Below, in pieces: positions 6,580 to 13,777 of a DNA stretch of 13,777 nt (the first letter of the stretch is position 1; every line of letters starts with the position of its first letter). The notes under the pieces were generated by a model. The model searched no databases, had not been told where the DNA came from, and saw nothing but the letters and a program-made list of their open reading frames with translations. The stretch is from Tannerella sp. (GTDB taxonomy: Bacteria > Bacteroidota > Bacteroidia > Bacteroidales > Tannerellaceae), in assembly GCA_031277235.1 (NCBI GenBank), contig JAITMT010000337.1:1-13777 (forward strand). The letters are read 5' to 3'. The position numbers and the translations under genes were made by a program.

Positions 6580-7692
6580 ATGATGAAAACAACAGATGAT
6601 TTAACTTCTCTTTTTCTCGAACTCATCGCCATTGACGGCGTTTCGGGAAATGAAAAACCGGTCGCCGATTATATTGTGCGGTTTTTGACCGGATTGGGAT
6701 TTTCTCCCTTCACGGATGACGCCGCCGCAATCACGGGCAGCAATACCGGAAACGTAATCTGCCCAATCAACGGCGGAGGCGATTTCGTCCTGCTTTGCCA
6801 CATGGATACGGCGCGTCCGACCCTCGGCGTGAAACCCGTTTTTCACGAAGACCGCATTACTTCGGACGGTACGACCGTGCTGGGCGTGGATGACCGGGCG
6901 GGTATTTCGGCGCTTCTCTACGCCCTGAAAAAGGCTGTTACCGAAAATATTCCCCTGCGACCGTTTACGCTTGCCTTCACGACTTGCGAGGAAACGACGC
7001 TTTTGGGTTCACAGAGTTTGAAATTAGACCCGGCAATCCAATCGGGATTCGTTTTCGACTCCTATCTGCCGACCGGAACTTTTGTGAACGAATCGTGCGG
7101 AGCCGTTGCGCTCAATATCATCATTCACGGAAAAGCCTCGCATTCGGGCATTGCGCCGGAAAAGGGAATCAACGCCATACAAATTGCCGTCGAGGCGCTG
7201 GCGAAATTTCCGTTCGGGCGGATCAACGCCGACACGACGGCAAATATCGGTTTGATCAAAGGCGGCACGGCAACCAACGTTGTACCCGATTTCGTGCAAT
7301 TGGAGGGAGAAATCCGTTCCAAGGACGTGAATATCGTGGATCGCACCGCCCGCGAAGTAGAGCGGTATTTCCACGAAACAGCCGCAAAATACGGCGGCAC
7401 GGCAGAGGTCGGTATCATTTGGGATTTCAGACCGTACATCATCAGCCCCGAATCGCGCGAATATCAGCGGCTGGTTCAGGTGATGACGAGCCTCGGACTG
7501 GAAGCGAAAGCCGCCATGTCGTGGGGAGGAAGCGACGCCAATTCCCTGAATGCAAAAGGGATACGGACGATTAACTTAGGCACCGGAGCGCAGAATCCAC
7601 ATTCCAACGAAGAGTGCATTCTGTACGAGGATTTGGAAAACAGCGCGAAAATCGCGATGCAATTGATAATGGACGATTCAATTGACAATTGA
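6580..7692 (+). CDS. M20-family metallopeptidase (PepT/YqjE-like)
   Basis: The 370-residue protein matches the length of the PepT-like branch of the M20 dinuclear zinc peptidases. It has no signal peptide and should be cytoplasmic. Metal-site motifs are complete: LLCHMDTA (His74 ligand with Asp76), GVDDRAG (bridging Asp104), TTCEE (catalytic Glu137 and Glu138), FVFDSY (Asp160) and NPHSNEE (His341). The lid/dimerisation domain spans about 175-290, with the GKASHSG and KGGTATNVVP motifs. M20 peptidases of this branch cleave di- or tripeptides from the N-terminus or amino acid amides. With the carrier upstream and a cyanophycinase downstream, a beta-aspartyl-arginine dipeptide is an attractive substrate, but this is inference. 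The last three codons and the stop lie inside a heptamer repeat (7680-7718), so the native C-terminus may have been altered slightly. Confidence 0.9.
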   Translation: MMKTTDDLTSLFLELIAIDGVSGNEKPVADYIVRFLTGLGFSPFTDDAAAITGSNTGNVICPINGGGDFVLLCHMDTARPTLGVKPVFHEDRITSDGTTVLGVDDRAGISALLYALKKAVTENIPLRPFTLAFTTCEETTLLGSQSLKLDPAIQSGFVFDSYLPTGTFVNESCGAVALNIIIHGKASHSGIAPEKGINAIQIAVEALAKFPFGRINADTTANIGLIKGGTATNVVPDFVQLEGEIRSKDVNIVDRTAREVERYFHETAAKYGGTAEVGIIWDFRPYIISPESREYQRLVQVMTSLGLEAKAAMSWGGSDANSLNAKGIRTINLGTGAQNPHSNEECILYEDLENSAKIAMQLIMDDSIDN

Positions 7693-7718
7693 CAATTGAG
7701 AATTGACAATTGACAATT
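7680..7718. repeat. AATTGAC heptamer tandem repeat
   Basis: There are five consecutive 7-bp units, AATTGAC AATTGAC AATTGAG AATTGAC AATTGAC (7680-7714), then a partial AATT. The repeat begins inside the peptidase gene, supplies its last residues (IDN) and its TGA stop, and continues downstream. Confidence 0.9.
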
Positions 7719-7760
7719 ATGAAGATAAATTATATGACTGCTCAATATTACAGCAAATTC

Positions 7761-7842
7761 GGCATTCCGTTAGGAATGAAGCCTCCCCTAACCCCTCCGA
7801 AGGAAGGGGACTCCCTCCCCTTCGGGGAGGGTTGGGGAGGGG
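7761..7842. repeat. Large palindromic intergenic repeat
   Basis: The first part is CATTCC-GTTA-GGAATG (7763-7778). The second is a long imperfect stem: CCTCCCCTAACCCCTCC (7782-7798) pairs with GGGAGGGTTGGGGAGG (7825-7840), with two bulges. Nested inside it is AAGGGGA (7804-7810) pairing with TCCCCTT (7816-7822) around a CTCCC loop. It resembles dispersed palindromes I recall from Bacteroidota. A 46-codon frame (7719-7859) crosses it but looks incidental. In RNA it would fold very stably between the peptidase and cyanophycinase genes; no U-tract follows, so it is not a canonical terminator. I saw no promoter of the -7 type in the rest of this gap. Confidence 0.8.
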
Positions 7843-7885
7843 CTATTCTATCCTGTTGAGCATACATAAATAAATTACAACTGTG

Positions 7886-8755
7886 ATGAAGAAATTATCA
7901 ATTATATACTGTGCATTATTCCTGTTTTCCGCCTGCCAAACGGCGGAACAGAAAACGGAAGAACCGGTAAAGAACCTGCCAAAAGGTCATCTTTTCATTC
8001 TCGGCGGCGGCGACCGCACTCCCCAACTGATGGGGCGGTTCATAGACCTTGCCGGAGGAAAGGACGCCAAAATTTTAATAGTTCCCTTTGCCAGCGAAGA
8101 CGCCGAAGGCACGGGAGCGTACCAAGTCGAAGAACTGCAAAATCTGGGATGCACGGCGGTCGAATACGTTTTCTTTGCCAAAGGCGAGGCGGATTTGGAC
8201 ACGAACCTATTGAAATTGGACGGCGTAACCGGCGTTTTCTTTTCGGGCGGCGACCAGAACCGGCTGACTCCCATGCTACTCGGAACAACGTTTCTGGAAA
8301 AAATCAAGGAAATTTACCGGCAGGGCGGCGTAGTGGGCGGCACCAGCGCAGGGGCGGCGGTCATGAGTAAAATCATGATTACGGGAGAGGAGAAAAACGA
8401 CCCCGAAAGCAATTTCTCCTGCATCAAGGACGGAAATGTCCTGACGTCCGAAGGTTTCGGTTTTGTGGATTTCGCCGTTATAGACCAGCATTTCATCCAG
8501 CGGAAACGGGAAAACAGGCTTCTCAGTCTGGTGGTGGAACATCAAATGCCGGGCATCGGAATAGACGAATCCACGGCGATTATCGTGTCGGGCGACGGCT
8601 CTTTTGAAGTGGCGGGACACCGTTCCGTGATGGTTTTTGAACCGCAATCCACGACCCCTCCGCGAAGCGACGCCGACGGAAACATGTCGTCCGACGGCAT
8701 CCTGTTGAAAATACTCCTTTCGGGAGATCATTATAAAGTAAAAACAAAAGAATAA
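7886..8755 (+). CDS. cphB: Lipoprotein cyanophycinase (peptidase family S51)
   Basis: Cyanophycinase is a serine hydrolase that cuts cyanophycin into beta-Asp-Arg dipeptides. The 289-residue protein starts with a lipoprotein signal (LFSAC, Cys17), so it is exported and membrane-anchored, unlike the intracellular enzymes of cyanobacteria. S51 motifs in order are LGGGDR (40-44), FSGGDQNRL (119-127), GGTSAGAAVMS with nucleophile Ser154, DQHFIQRKRENRL with His202, and GIGIDESTA with Glu228. Compared from memory with Synechocystis CphB (Ser132, His174, Glu201; pocket Gln101, Asp172, Gln173, Arg178, Arg180, Arg183), equivalents all appear at Gln124, Asp200, Gln201, Arg206, Arg208 and Arg211. That favours cyanophycinase over dipeptidase E. 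ATG 7886 is chosen; an in-frame GTG lies directly before it at 7883. The SusC gene starts 20 bp downstream, suggesting one operon. Confidence 0.9.
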   Translation: MKKLSIIYCALFLFSACQTAEQKTEEPVKNLPKGHLFILGGGDRTPQLMGRFIDLAGGKDAKILIVPFASEDAEGTGAYQVEELQNLGCTAVEYVFFAKGEADLDTNLLKLDGVTGVFFSGGDQNRLTPMLLGTTFLEKIKEIYRQGGVVGGTSAGAAVMSKIMITGEEKNDPESNFSCIKDGNVLTSEGFGFVDFAVIDQHFIQRKRENRLLSLVVEHQMPGIGIDESTAIIVSGDGSFEVAGHRSVMVFEPQSTTPPRSDADGNMSSDGILLKILLSGDHYKVKTKE

Positions 8756-8775
8756 CAACCTTTAAATACAAAAGT

Positions 8776-11772
8776 ATGAGAAAAAAACTGAAAATTCTTA
8801 TTCTGCTTGCCTGGTGTGGGCTTGGAGCAATTCAGGCGCAAACCGTTGTAAAGGGAATTGTAACCGAAGAAGAAAACGGGGAACCTATCCCCTTTGCTTC
8901 GATAGTTGTGAAAGGAACCACGATCGGAACGGCTACGGACATGGATGGAAATTACTCCCTCGAAACGCCCGCAGGAGCTACCGTGCTGCAATTTTCCTAT
9001 CTCGGAATGCAGACTCGGGAAGAAACGATTAACGGACGCGCGGTCATCAACGTGGCTTTGCGACCCGATCAGCGGCTGTTGGACGAAGTGGTGGTAATCG
9101 GATACGGATCGGAAAAAATGAAAAATATATCCGGTGCAGTATCCAATATCCGCAACGAGGAACTGACCAAAGCGTCGGTGGAAAACTTTCAAAAGGCGAT
9201 GCAGGGAAAAGCCGCCGGCGTACAGATTACTTCGGCGTCCGGACTGCCCGGAGGCGCCGTGGATATTCTGATTCGCGGTCGCGGCAGTTTGAACGCAAGC
9301 ACTGCACCGCTCTATATTATTGACGGCGTGCAGGTTACGACCGGAGATCAGGGCAGCGGAATTTTAACCAGCACCGACGCGCTTGGCGGCTTGAACATGG
9401 ACGATATCGAAAGTATTGATATTTTGAAGGACGGCGCTTCCGCCTCCATTTACGGAGCGCAGGCAGCCAACGGCGTGATTTTCATTACGACCAAAAAAGG
9501 AGCCGCCGGAAAAACAAAATTTTCATTCAAATCTTCCGTCGGTTTCCAAAACGTAGCCCGCCAAATCCCGACCATGACCGGTCCGCAGTTTGCGGAACTG
9601 ACACTCCTTTCCTACAAAAATCTCTACGGAGAAAACGGCAAACTCTATTTGGACAAATTAGCCGACTATCAGGGTCGCGGCTGGGGTTCCGACGGCTTTT
9701 CCAACGCGCCCACCTACGACTGGTTCGACGCGGTATTCCGCACCGGAGTCAATCAGGACTATCAGTTGAGCATGTCCGGCGGCAGCGACAAAACCACGTT
9801 TTTCAGTTCCGTAGGCTATACCGACGACAACGGTACCATGGAATTTACGTGGTTCAAGCGCATATCGGCGCGTCTGAACGTAACGCACAAAATCAACAAG
9901 TGGCTGGAATTTTCCACCCACAACAATTTCAGCACCGTCAGGCAGCGTCAAACATCGTCTATCAACACATCCAACCCTGCCCGTTCCGCCATGCTGATTC
10001 AACCGACAAACCGCATTTATGACGAAAACGGCAATTACATTTCAAATCTGGAAGACGGTTATTACGAACATAACATCCTGCAAGTGCTTGATTTAAACCA
10101 ATATCTGGGAACGACCAACAAATGGACGACGGGCAACGACCTCACTTTTACGATATTGCCCGGACTGACTTTCAAATCAAGCCTCGGCGTGGACTATCTG
10201 GAGATATTCGAACATCTCTCCATTGACCCCCGAACCCGCCTGGGAGCGGCTACGAACGGCTCGGTAGAAGAAAGTAACAGACGCACGACCCGGTTGCAAA
10301 ACGAAGAAGTATTCAATTATCAACATGCCTTCGGGGAAAATCATCGCCTCAATGCCATGGCGGGCTTTTCCTATGTGCAATCCGAGACAAACGGTTTCTA
10401 CGGCGCGGGCGAGGGCGTTTCAAGCCCCGACGTGCTGACGCTGGGCGCTACGGCTATTCCCATTTCCGTCGATGCGCCTTATACGGCGTGGAAAACGGTC
10501 AGTCTGTTCGGGCGTTTGGGATACACCTATCAGGACAAATACATCCTTTCGGCAACCGTGCGCCGCGACGGGTCTTCCCGTTTTGGCGCCAACAACCGTT
10601 TCGGAACTTTTCCTTCGGTTTCGGGCGCATGGCGCATCAGCGGAGAAAAATTCATGCAAAACCTTACGTTTGTCAACGACCTCAAACTCAAGGCAAGTTA
10701 CGGCGTAACCGGAAATTCCGAAATCGGCAACTTTATTTCCCGTCGCCTCTATCAGGGTCAGGGAGCGTATAACGGTCAGGCTGCCCTTTCGCCCATCGCC
10801 ATCGGAAACGAAGATCTTACGTGGGAAGAAAGCCATTCGGTGAATGTCGGACTGGCGGCAATGCTTTTCAAAAACAGACTCTCCTTTGACGTGGATTATT
10901 ACGTTACCAATACGCGCAACTTGCTGTATAACCGTCCCATACCTTCGACGACGGGCTTTACCGTGATGCCGTCCAACATGGGCGGAATCCGGAACAGCGG
11001 CGTGGAAGTTACCATCAATACGGAAAACGTGAAAACCGAAAAATTCAACTGGAGTTCCAATCTGAACTTCTCCTTCACCAAAAACGAAGTAACTTCGCTC
11101 ATCGAAGGACTGGACGTTGTCGGCAATTACAAGGTAGGCGAATCGGTAACTTCCGAACAGGTTTATCAATGGGCAGGCGTCAATCCGAGCGACGGTCGCC
11201 CGATGTACTACGACAGGGACGGCTATATCACTTATGCGCCGCGACCGGAAGACCGGATTTGGATTCCCGGCGTTGATCCCAAGTTCTTCGGCGGTTTCAC
11301 GAACAATCTCTCCTACGCGGGGCTGGAACTCTCGTTTACGTTCCAGTTCCAGGAAGGCGGAATCTCGCAATGGACGGACAAGATCGCGCTGCTCTATTTC
11401 GACGGAGACGCCAACCTGTACCGTCCGATGTACTACGAACACTGGAATCAGCCGGGCGATTACACCTGGATAGCCAAACCGATCTTAGGCTCGCTTTATC
11501 CGGGCGACGCGCTTCCGATGGCTACCGACTTCACGACCCTGACGTATGAAAAAACGGATTTCATCAAACTGAAAATGGTTTCCCTGAATTATACGCTGCC
11601 GCATCAGTGGATCAGCCCGTTACGGCTCAATTCGGCGCAGGTTTACATACAGGGATATAATTTATGGACGACCACGACCTATCCCGGCTACGACCCGGAA
11701 TTTGTCGGTTATGACACCCGGACGTATCCGCAGTCGCGTTCATTCAGTTTTGGATTAAAATTAGACTTTTAA
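8776..11772 (+). CDS. SusC/RagA-family TonB-dependent outer-membrane transporter
   Basis: The 998-residue protein is a full-length SusC-type importer. A signal peptide (1 to about 21, ending AIQAQ) is followed by a carboxypeptidase-D-like regulatory domain (about 24-97, with GEPIPFASIVVKGTTIGTATDMDGNYSLETP). The TonB-box-like LDEVVVIGYG is at 102-111. The plug runs to about 245 and includes MQGKAAGVQI, IRGRGS, and DILKDGASASIYGAQAANGVI. A large beta-barrel ends in FSFGLKLDF with a terminal Phe. It works with the SusD lipoprotein 12 bp downstream as a lidded importer powered by TonB. In most PULs the ligand is a glycan, but peptide-importing members (for example RagAB) are established. The neighbouring cyanophycinase points to a cyanophycin oligomer here, which is inference. 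No anti-sigma-interacting N-terminal extension (STN domain) is seen. Confidence 0.95.
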   Translation: MRKKLKILILLAWCGLGAIQAQTVVKGIVTEEENGEPIPFASIVVKGTTIGTATDMDGNYSLETPAGATVLQFSYLGMQTREETINGRAVINVALRPDQRLLDEVVVIGYGSEKMKNISGAVSNIRNEELTKASVENFQKAMQGKAAGVQITSASGLPGGAVDILIRGRGSLNASTAPLYIIDGVQVTTGDQGSGILTSTDALGGLNMDDIESIDILKDGASASIYGAQAANGVIFITTKKGAAGKTKFSFKSSVGFQNVARQIPTMTGPQFAELTLLSYKNLYGENGKLYLDKLADYQGRGWGSDGFSNAPTYDWFDAVFRTGVNQDYQLSMSGGSDKTTFFSSVGYTDDNGTMEFTWFKRISARLNVTHKINKWLEFSTHNNFSTVRQRQTSSINTSNPARSAMLIQPTNRIYDENGNYISNLEDGYYEHNILQVLDLNQYLGTTNKWTTGNDLTFTILPGLTFKSSLGVDYLEIFEHLSIDPRTRLGAATNGSVEESNRRTTRLQNEEVFNYQHAFGENHRLNAMAGFSYVQSETNGFYGAGEGVSSPDVLTLGATAIPISVDAPYTAWKTVSLFGRLGYTYQDKYILSATVRRDGSSRFGANNRFGTFPSVSGAWRISGEKFMQNLTFVNDLKLKASYGVTGNSEIGNFISRRLYQGQGAYNGQAALSPIAIGNEDLTWEESHSVNVGLAAMLFKNRLSFDVDYYVTNTRNLLYNRPIPSTTGFTVMPSNMGGIRNSGVEVTINTENVKTEKFNWSSNLNFSFTKNEVTSLIEGLDVVGNYKVGESVTSEQVYQWAGVNPSDGRPMYYDRDGYITYAPRPEDRIWIPGVDPKFFGGFTNNLSYAGLELSFTFQFQEGGISQWTDKIALLYFDGDANLYRPMYYEHWNQPGDYTWIAKPILGSLYPGDALPMATDFTTLTYEKTDFIKLKMVSLNYTLPHQWISPLRLNSAQVYIQGYNLWTTTTYPGYDPEFVGYDTRTYPQSRSFSFGLKLDF

Positions 11773-11784
11773 AACGGTAACAAT

Positions 11785-13221
11785 ATGAAAAAGAGAATAT
11801 ATTTTTTATTAACGGTTGCTTTCGCAATGTTTACTTCCTGTGAAAGCATGCTGGAAGTCAATCCCAAAGACTCGTTGCCGGGCGACAAGGTGCTGTCCAC
11901 GCTTGCGGGCAGCGAAAGTCTGCTGCTCGGCGCCTACGATATGATGCAGAGCACCAGCCTCTACGGTCGCAACATGATTTGTCAGCCCGAAATTCTGGCG
12001 GACAATTGCGGCATGACGCAGGGCGGATACATGTTTCGCGACGAATATCGCAACGTGATGGGCGCCGGAGTAAATATCTGGACGAACGCCTACGCCGTGA
12101 TTGCCGTTACCAACGACATCATCGCCGCCATTGACAATATCGAAATTGACGCCACGCAGACCGGTACGCGCGATAAAATCAAGGGAGAAGCCCTGTTTCT
12201 GCGCGGATTGTTCTATTTTGACCTGCTTCGGGCGTATTCCCGCGAGCCGGGTCATCTGGTAAACGATTTTGCCCTGGGCGTTCCGTTGATGACCGCTCCC
12301 TTTTTGACGATGGGACCCGACGCCTATCCTTCCCGAAGCGATATTTACGCCATCTGGGCGCAGGTGGAACAGGATTTGAACGAGGCTTTCACGCTCCTGA
12401 CAGGCAACGACGGCTCCAATTTCCCGCAACGCGCCACAAGTTATGCGGCAAGGGCTTTACTGGCAAGGGCTTATCTCTATCAATCCAAATGGTCGGAAGC
12501 CATAGAAGCGGCGAACTGGGTAATCGGGCAAAATAATCCCGCCCTGCACACCGGCGACTACCGGGATTTGTTCACTGACGGCGCAGAATCCATTTTTGAA
12601 CTCACTTTCAGCGCTCCGGAAGCGTTGGGAGCAAGTTCCCTGCACGCCGTCTATGCCACGCTGGATAACGGAAACCGCGACGAAGACGGTTTCGGCGACG
12701 GAATTGGCTCCGGCGAAGGAGAACTGATTATCGCCGAAAATCTGCGGACTCAGTTTGAGACGGGCGATAAAAGACTGGATTTGATGCGGAAAGCGCATTT
12801 CGGAAGTCAGGACGTGTGGTGGACAACCAAGTTCAACAGTTGGCAAGGCTCGTTCGGACAGGACAATATCGCGCTGATCCGGATTTCCGAGATGTATCTG
12901 ATTCGTGCGGAAGCCGCGCTGAAATTGGCTACTCCCGACTATAACACCGCCCGGAGCGATGTGGACGCCTTGCGCGCGGCGCGCGGACTGGGCGCTACCA
13001 CCGCCGCCAACGGAAACCTCGCCGCCGCGGTACAGAAGGAACGCCGGCTGGAACTCTGTTTTGAAGGACACCGCCTCTTCGACCTCAAACGGCAGGGACT
13101 GGATATTACCAAGGAACTGCCCAGCGTAACCTTGCCCTACACCGATTTCAAGGTCGTTGCAGGCATCCCGCAGACGGAAATGGACGTCAATGAAAATCTG
13201 GTCAATAATCCGGGTTATTAA
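11785..13221 (+). CDS. SusD/RagB-family surface ligand-binding lipoprotein
   Basis: The 478-residue partner of SusC begins with a lipoprotein signal peptide (FTSC, Cys19) and continues LEVNPKDSLPGDKVLST, a standard SusD opening. Tetratricopeptide-like helices follow (GEALFLRGLFYFDLLRAY, and YAARALLARAYLYQSKWSEAIEAANWVI). The C-terminal SusD/RagB signature includes IALIRISEMYLIRAEAAL and VQKERRLELCFEGHRLFDLKRQG (416-438). SusD proteins sit on the cell surface as a hinged lid over SusC and capture the ligand. The segment about 300-315 (NRDEDGFGDGIGSGEGE) is rich in acidic residues; an acidic binding face would suit an arginine-decorated polymer, but this is only suggestive. It is translated from the same transcript as SusC. 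Confidence 0.95.
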   Translation: MKKRIYFLLTVAFAMFTSCESMLEVNPKDSLPGDKVLSTLAGSESLLLGAYDMMQSTSLYGRNMICQPEILADNCGMTQGGYMFRDEYRNVMGAGVNIWTNAYAVIAVTNDIIAAIDNIEIDATQTGTRDKIKGEALFLRGLFYFDLLRAYSREPGHLVNDFALGVPLMTAPFLTMGPDAYPSRSDIYAIWAQVEQDLNEAFTLLTGNDGSNFPQRATSYAARALLARAYLYQSKWSEAIEAANWVIGQNNPALHTGDYRDLFTDGAESIFELTFSAPEALGASSLHAVYATLDNGNRDEDGFGDGIGSGEGELIIAENLRTQFETGDKRLDLMRKAHFGSQDVWWTTKFNSWQGSFGQDNIALIRISEMYLIRAEAALKLATPDYNTARSDVDALRAARGLGATTAANGNLAAAVQKERRLELCFEGHRLFDLKRQGLDITKELPSVTLPYTDFKVVAGIPQTEMDVNENLVNNPGY

Positions 13222-13250
13222 AGAAATGTAACATGTTAAATATTAACGAT

Positions 13251-13777
13251 ATGAAAAAAATATATATCATTCTATCCGTTTTGGGGGTGTTGAGTTGCCT
13301 TTCTTCCTGCGAACAGGAAGACCGCAAGTATCAGGGTCCCCTGTTTGTGGAATTTTCTCCCGACCTGTATGGACAGGTCGCCTCTCCCTCCGGCATTAGG
13401 AAGGAGGCGTTCGCAGTCGGAGAAGACCAAATCGGCGTGCAACTGATCGGGCTTGCCACGGAACAGGCGCTTACGGTGAATTTCCGGATGGTGGATCAGG
13501 TGTTCTACCTCATCACGCTCGACCGCTATGTTACGGATTTGCCGGAAGGTCTGAACCCCGACCAGTATCAGACGATTCTGGCTACGGCAAAATATGGCGT
13601 GGATTATACGTTTGACAATTTATCGGGCGTTACGTATGACAGCGACTTTGGACGGGGTAGCATTTCCGTCAGCCCCGGCAGCCAGTTTGGCGTTATTCCC
13701 ATCAATATCCTGCAAAAGGGAGGCGCACAGTTTTTCTGCGTGCTGGACGACAGCGAAAATCTGCAAGCCAATAAACC
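13251..13777 (+). CDS. Putative surface lipoprotein in the SusE/F position, 3' end outside the window
   Basis: The frame stays open to the window end (175 codons visible). The N-terminus MKKIYIILSVLGVLSCLSSCEQED is a lipoprotein signal with lipobox LSSC (Cys20). It is followed at once by acidic residues (EQED), which resembles the surface-export signal described for Bacteroidota lipoproteins. The rest looks beta-rich with no catalytic motif I can recognise (YQGPLFVEF, then alternating hydrophobic strands and a YGVDYTF segment). It resembles the DUF4843-like lipoproteins that follow SusCD pairs, but I cannot fix the family. ATG 13233 is in frame upstream; ATG 13251 is preferred because it gives a normal signal peptide. 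It lies 29 bp after SusD and is probably an accessory binding protein for the same ligand. Confidence 0.75.
   Translation, partial: MKKIYIILSVLGVLSCLSSCEQEDRKYQGPLFVEFSPDLYGQVASPSGIRKEAFAVGEDQIGVQLIGLATEQALTVNFRMVDQVFYLITLDRYVTDLPEGLNPDQYQTILATAKYGVDYTFDNLSGVTYDSDFGRGSISVSPGSQFGVIPINILQKGGAQFFCVLDDSENLQANK

Noticed and set aside
7680..7718. Possible CRISPR-like array
   Set aside because: The units are 7 bp and contiguous with no spacers, so this is a simple tandem repeat.
7719..7859. 46-codon frame running through the intergenic palindrome
   Set aside because: Most of its codons come from the hairpin repeat (PPLTPPKEG...), a translation pattern expected from such repeats rather than a gene.
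10420..11442. Long minus-strand open frame (340 codons) inside the SusC gene
   Set aside because: It is antisense to a clearly conserved transporter, shows no family resemblance, and fits codon-bias mirroring in a GC-richer gene.

Overview
The window looks like a chromosomal segment of a Bacteroidota bacterium, most likely Bacteroidales. It has a SusC/SusD outer-membrane import pair, several lipoproteins with N-terminal lipoboxes, promoters of the Bacteroidota type (TTTG, about 18-23 nt, then TAnnTTTG), start codons without Shine-Dalgarno sequences, and GC-rich hairpin repeats of the kind scattered through intergenic DNA in this phylum. No RNA gene of a known class, transposase, integrase or CRISPR array was seen.

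Left part (1-4.5 kb): ordinary, unconnected genes. A Crp/Fnr-type regulator cut by the window start (1-432, +) runs convergently into a lipoprotein glycoside hydrolase of family GH2 (374-2803, -); the two overlap by 59 bp. About 680 bp of repeat-rich, gene-free DNA follows (2804-3480). Next come a DUF2179/UPF0316 membrane protein (3481-4041, +) and a CrcB/Fluc fluoride channel (4054-4422, +), 12 bp apart and behind a clear promoter.

Right part (4.6-13.8 kb): a same-strand block that is the main interest. A good promoter at 4605-4637 opens a roughly 340-nt leader. Then come a YfcC-family inner-membrane carrier (4982-6577), an M20 metallopeptidase (6580-7692, 2 bp later), a repeat-filled 193-bp gap, a lipoprotein cyanophycinase (7886-8755), SusC (8776-11772), SusD (11785-13221) and the start of a further surface-type lipoprotein (13251 to the window end).

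I read this block as a peptide analogue of a polysaccharide-utilisation locus, for scavenging cyanophycin (a poly-aspartate with arginine on the side chains) or its fragments. In the proposed order, SusD and the last lipoprotein bind the polymer, SusC imports it, the cyanophycinase cuts it to beta-Asp-Arg dipeptides, YfcC carries these into the cytoplasm, and the M20 enzyme splits them. The cyanophycinase assignment rests on visible residues: a GTSAGA nucleophile elbow and a DQHFxxRxRxxR segment matching what I recall of the substrate pocket of CphB. The pathway as a whole is inferred from gene order and has not been shown.
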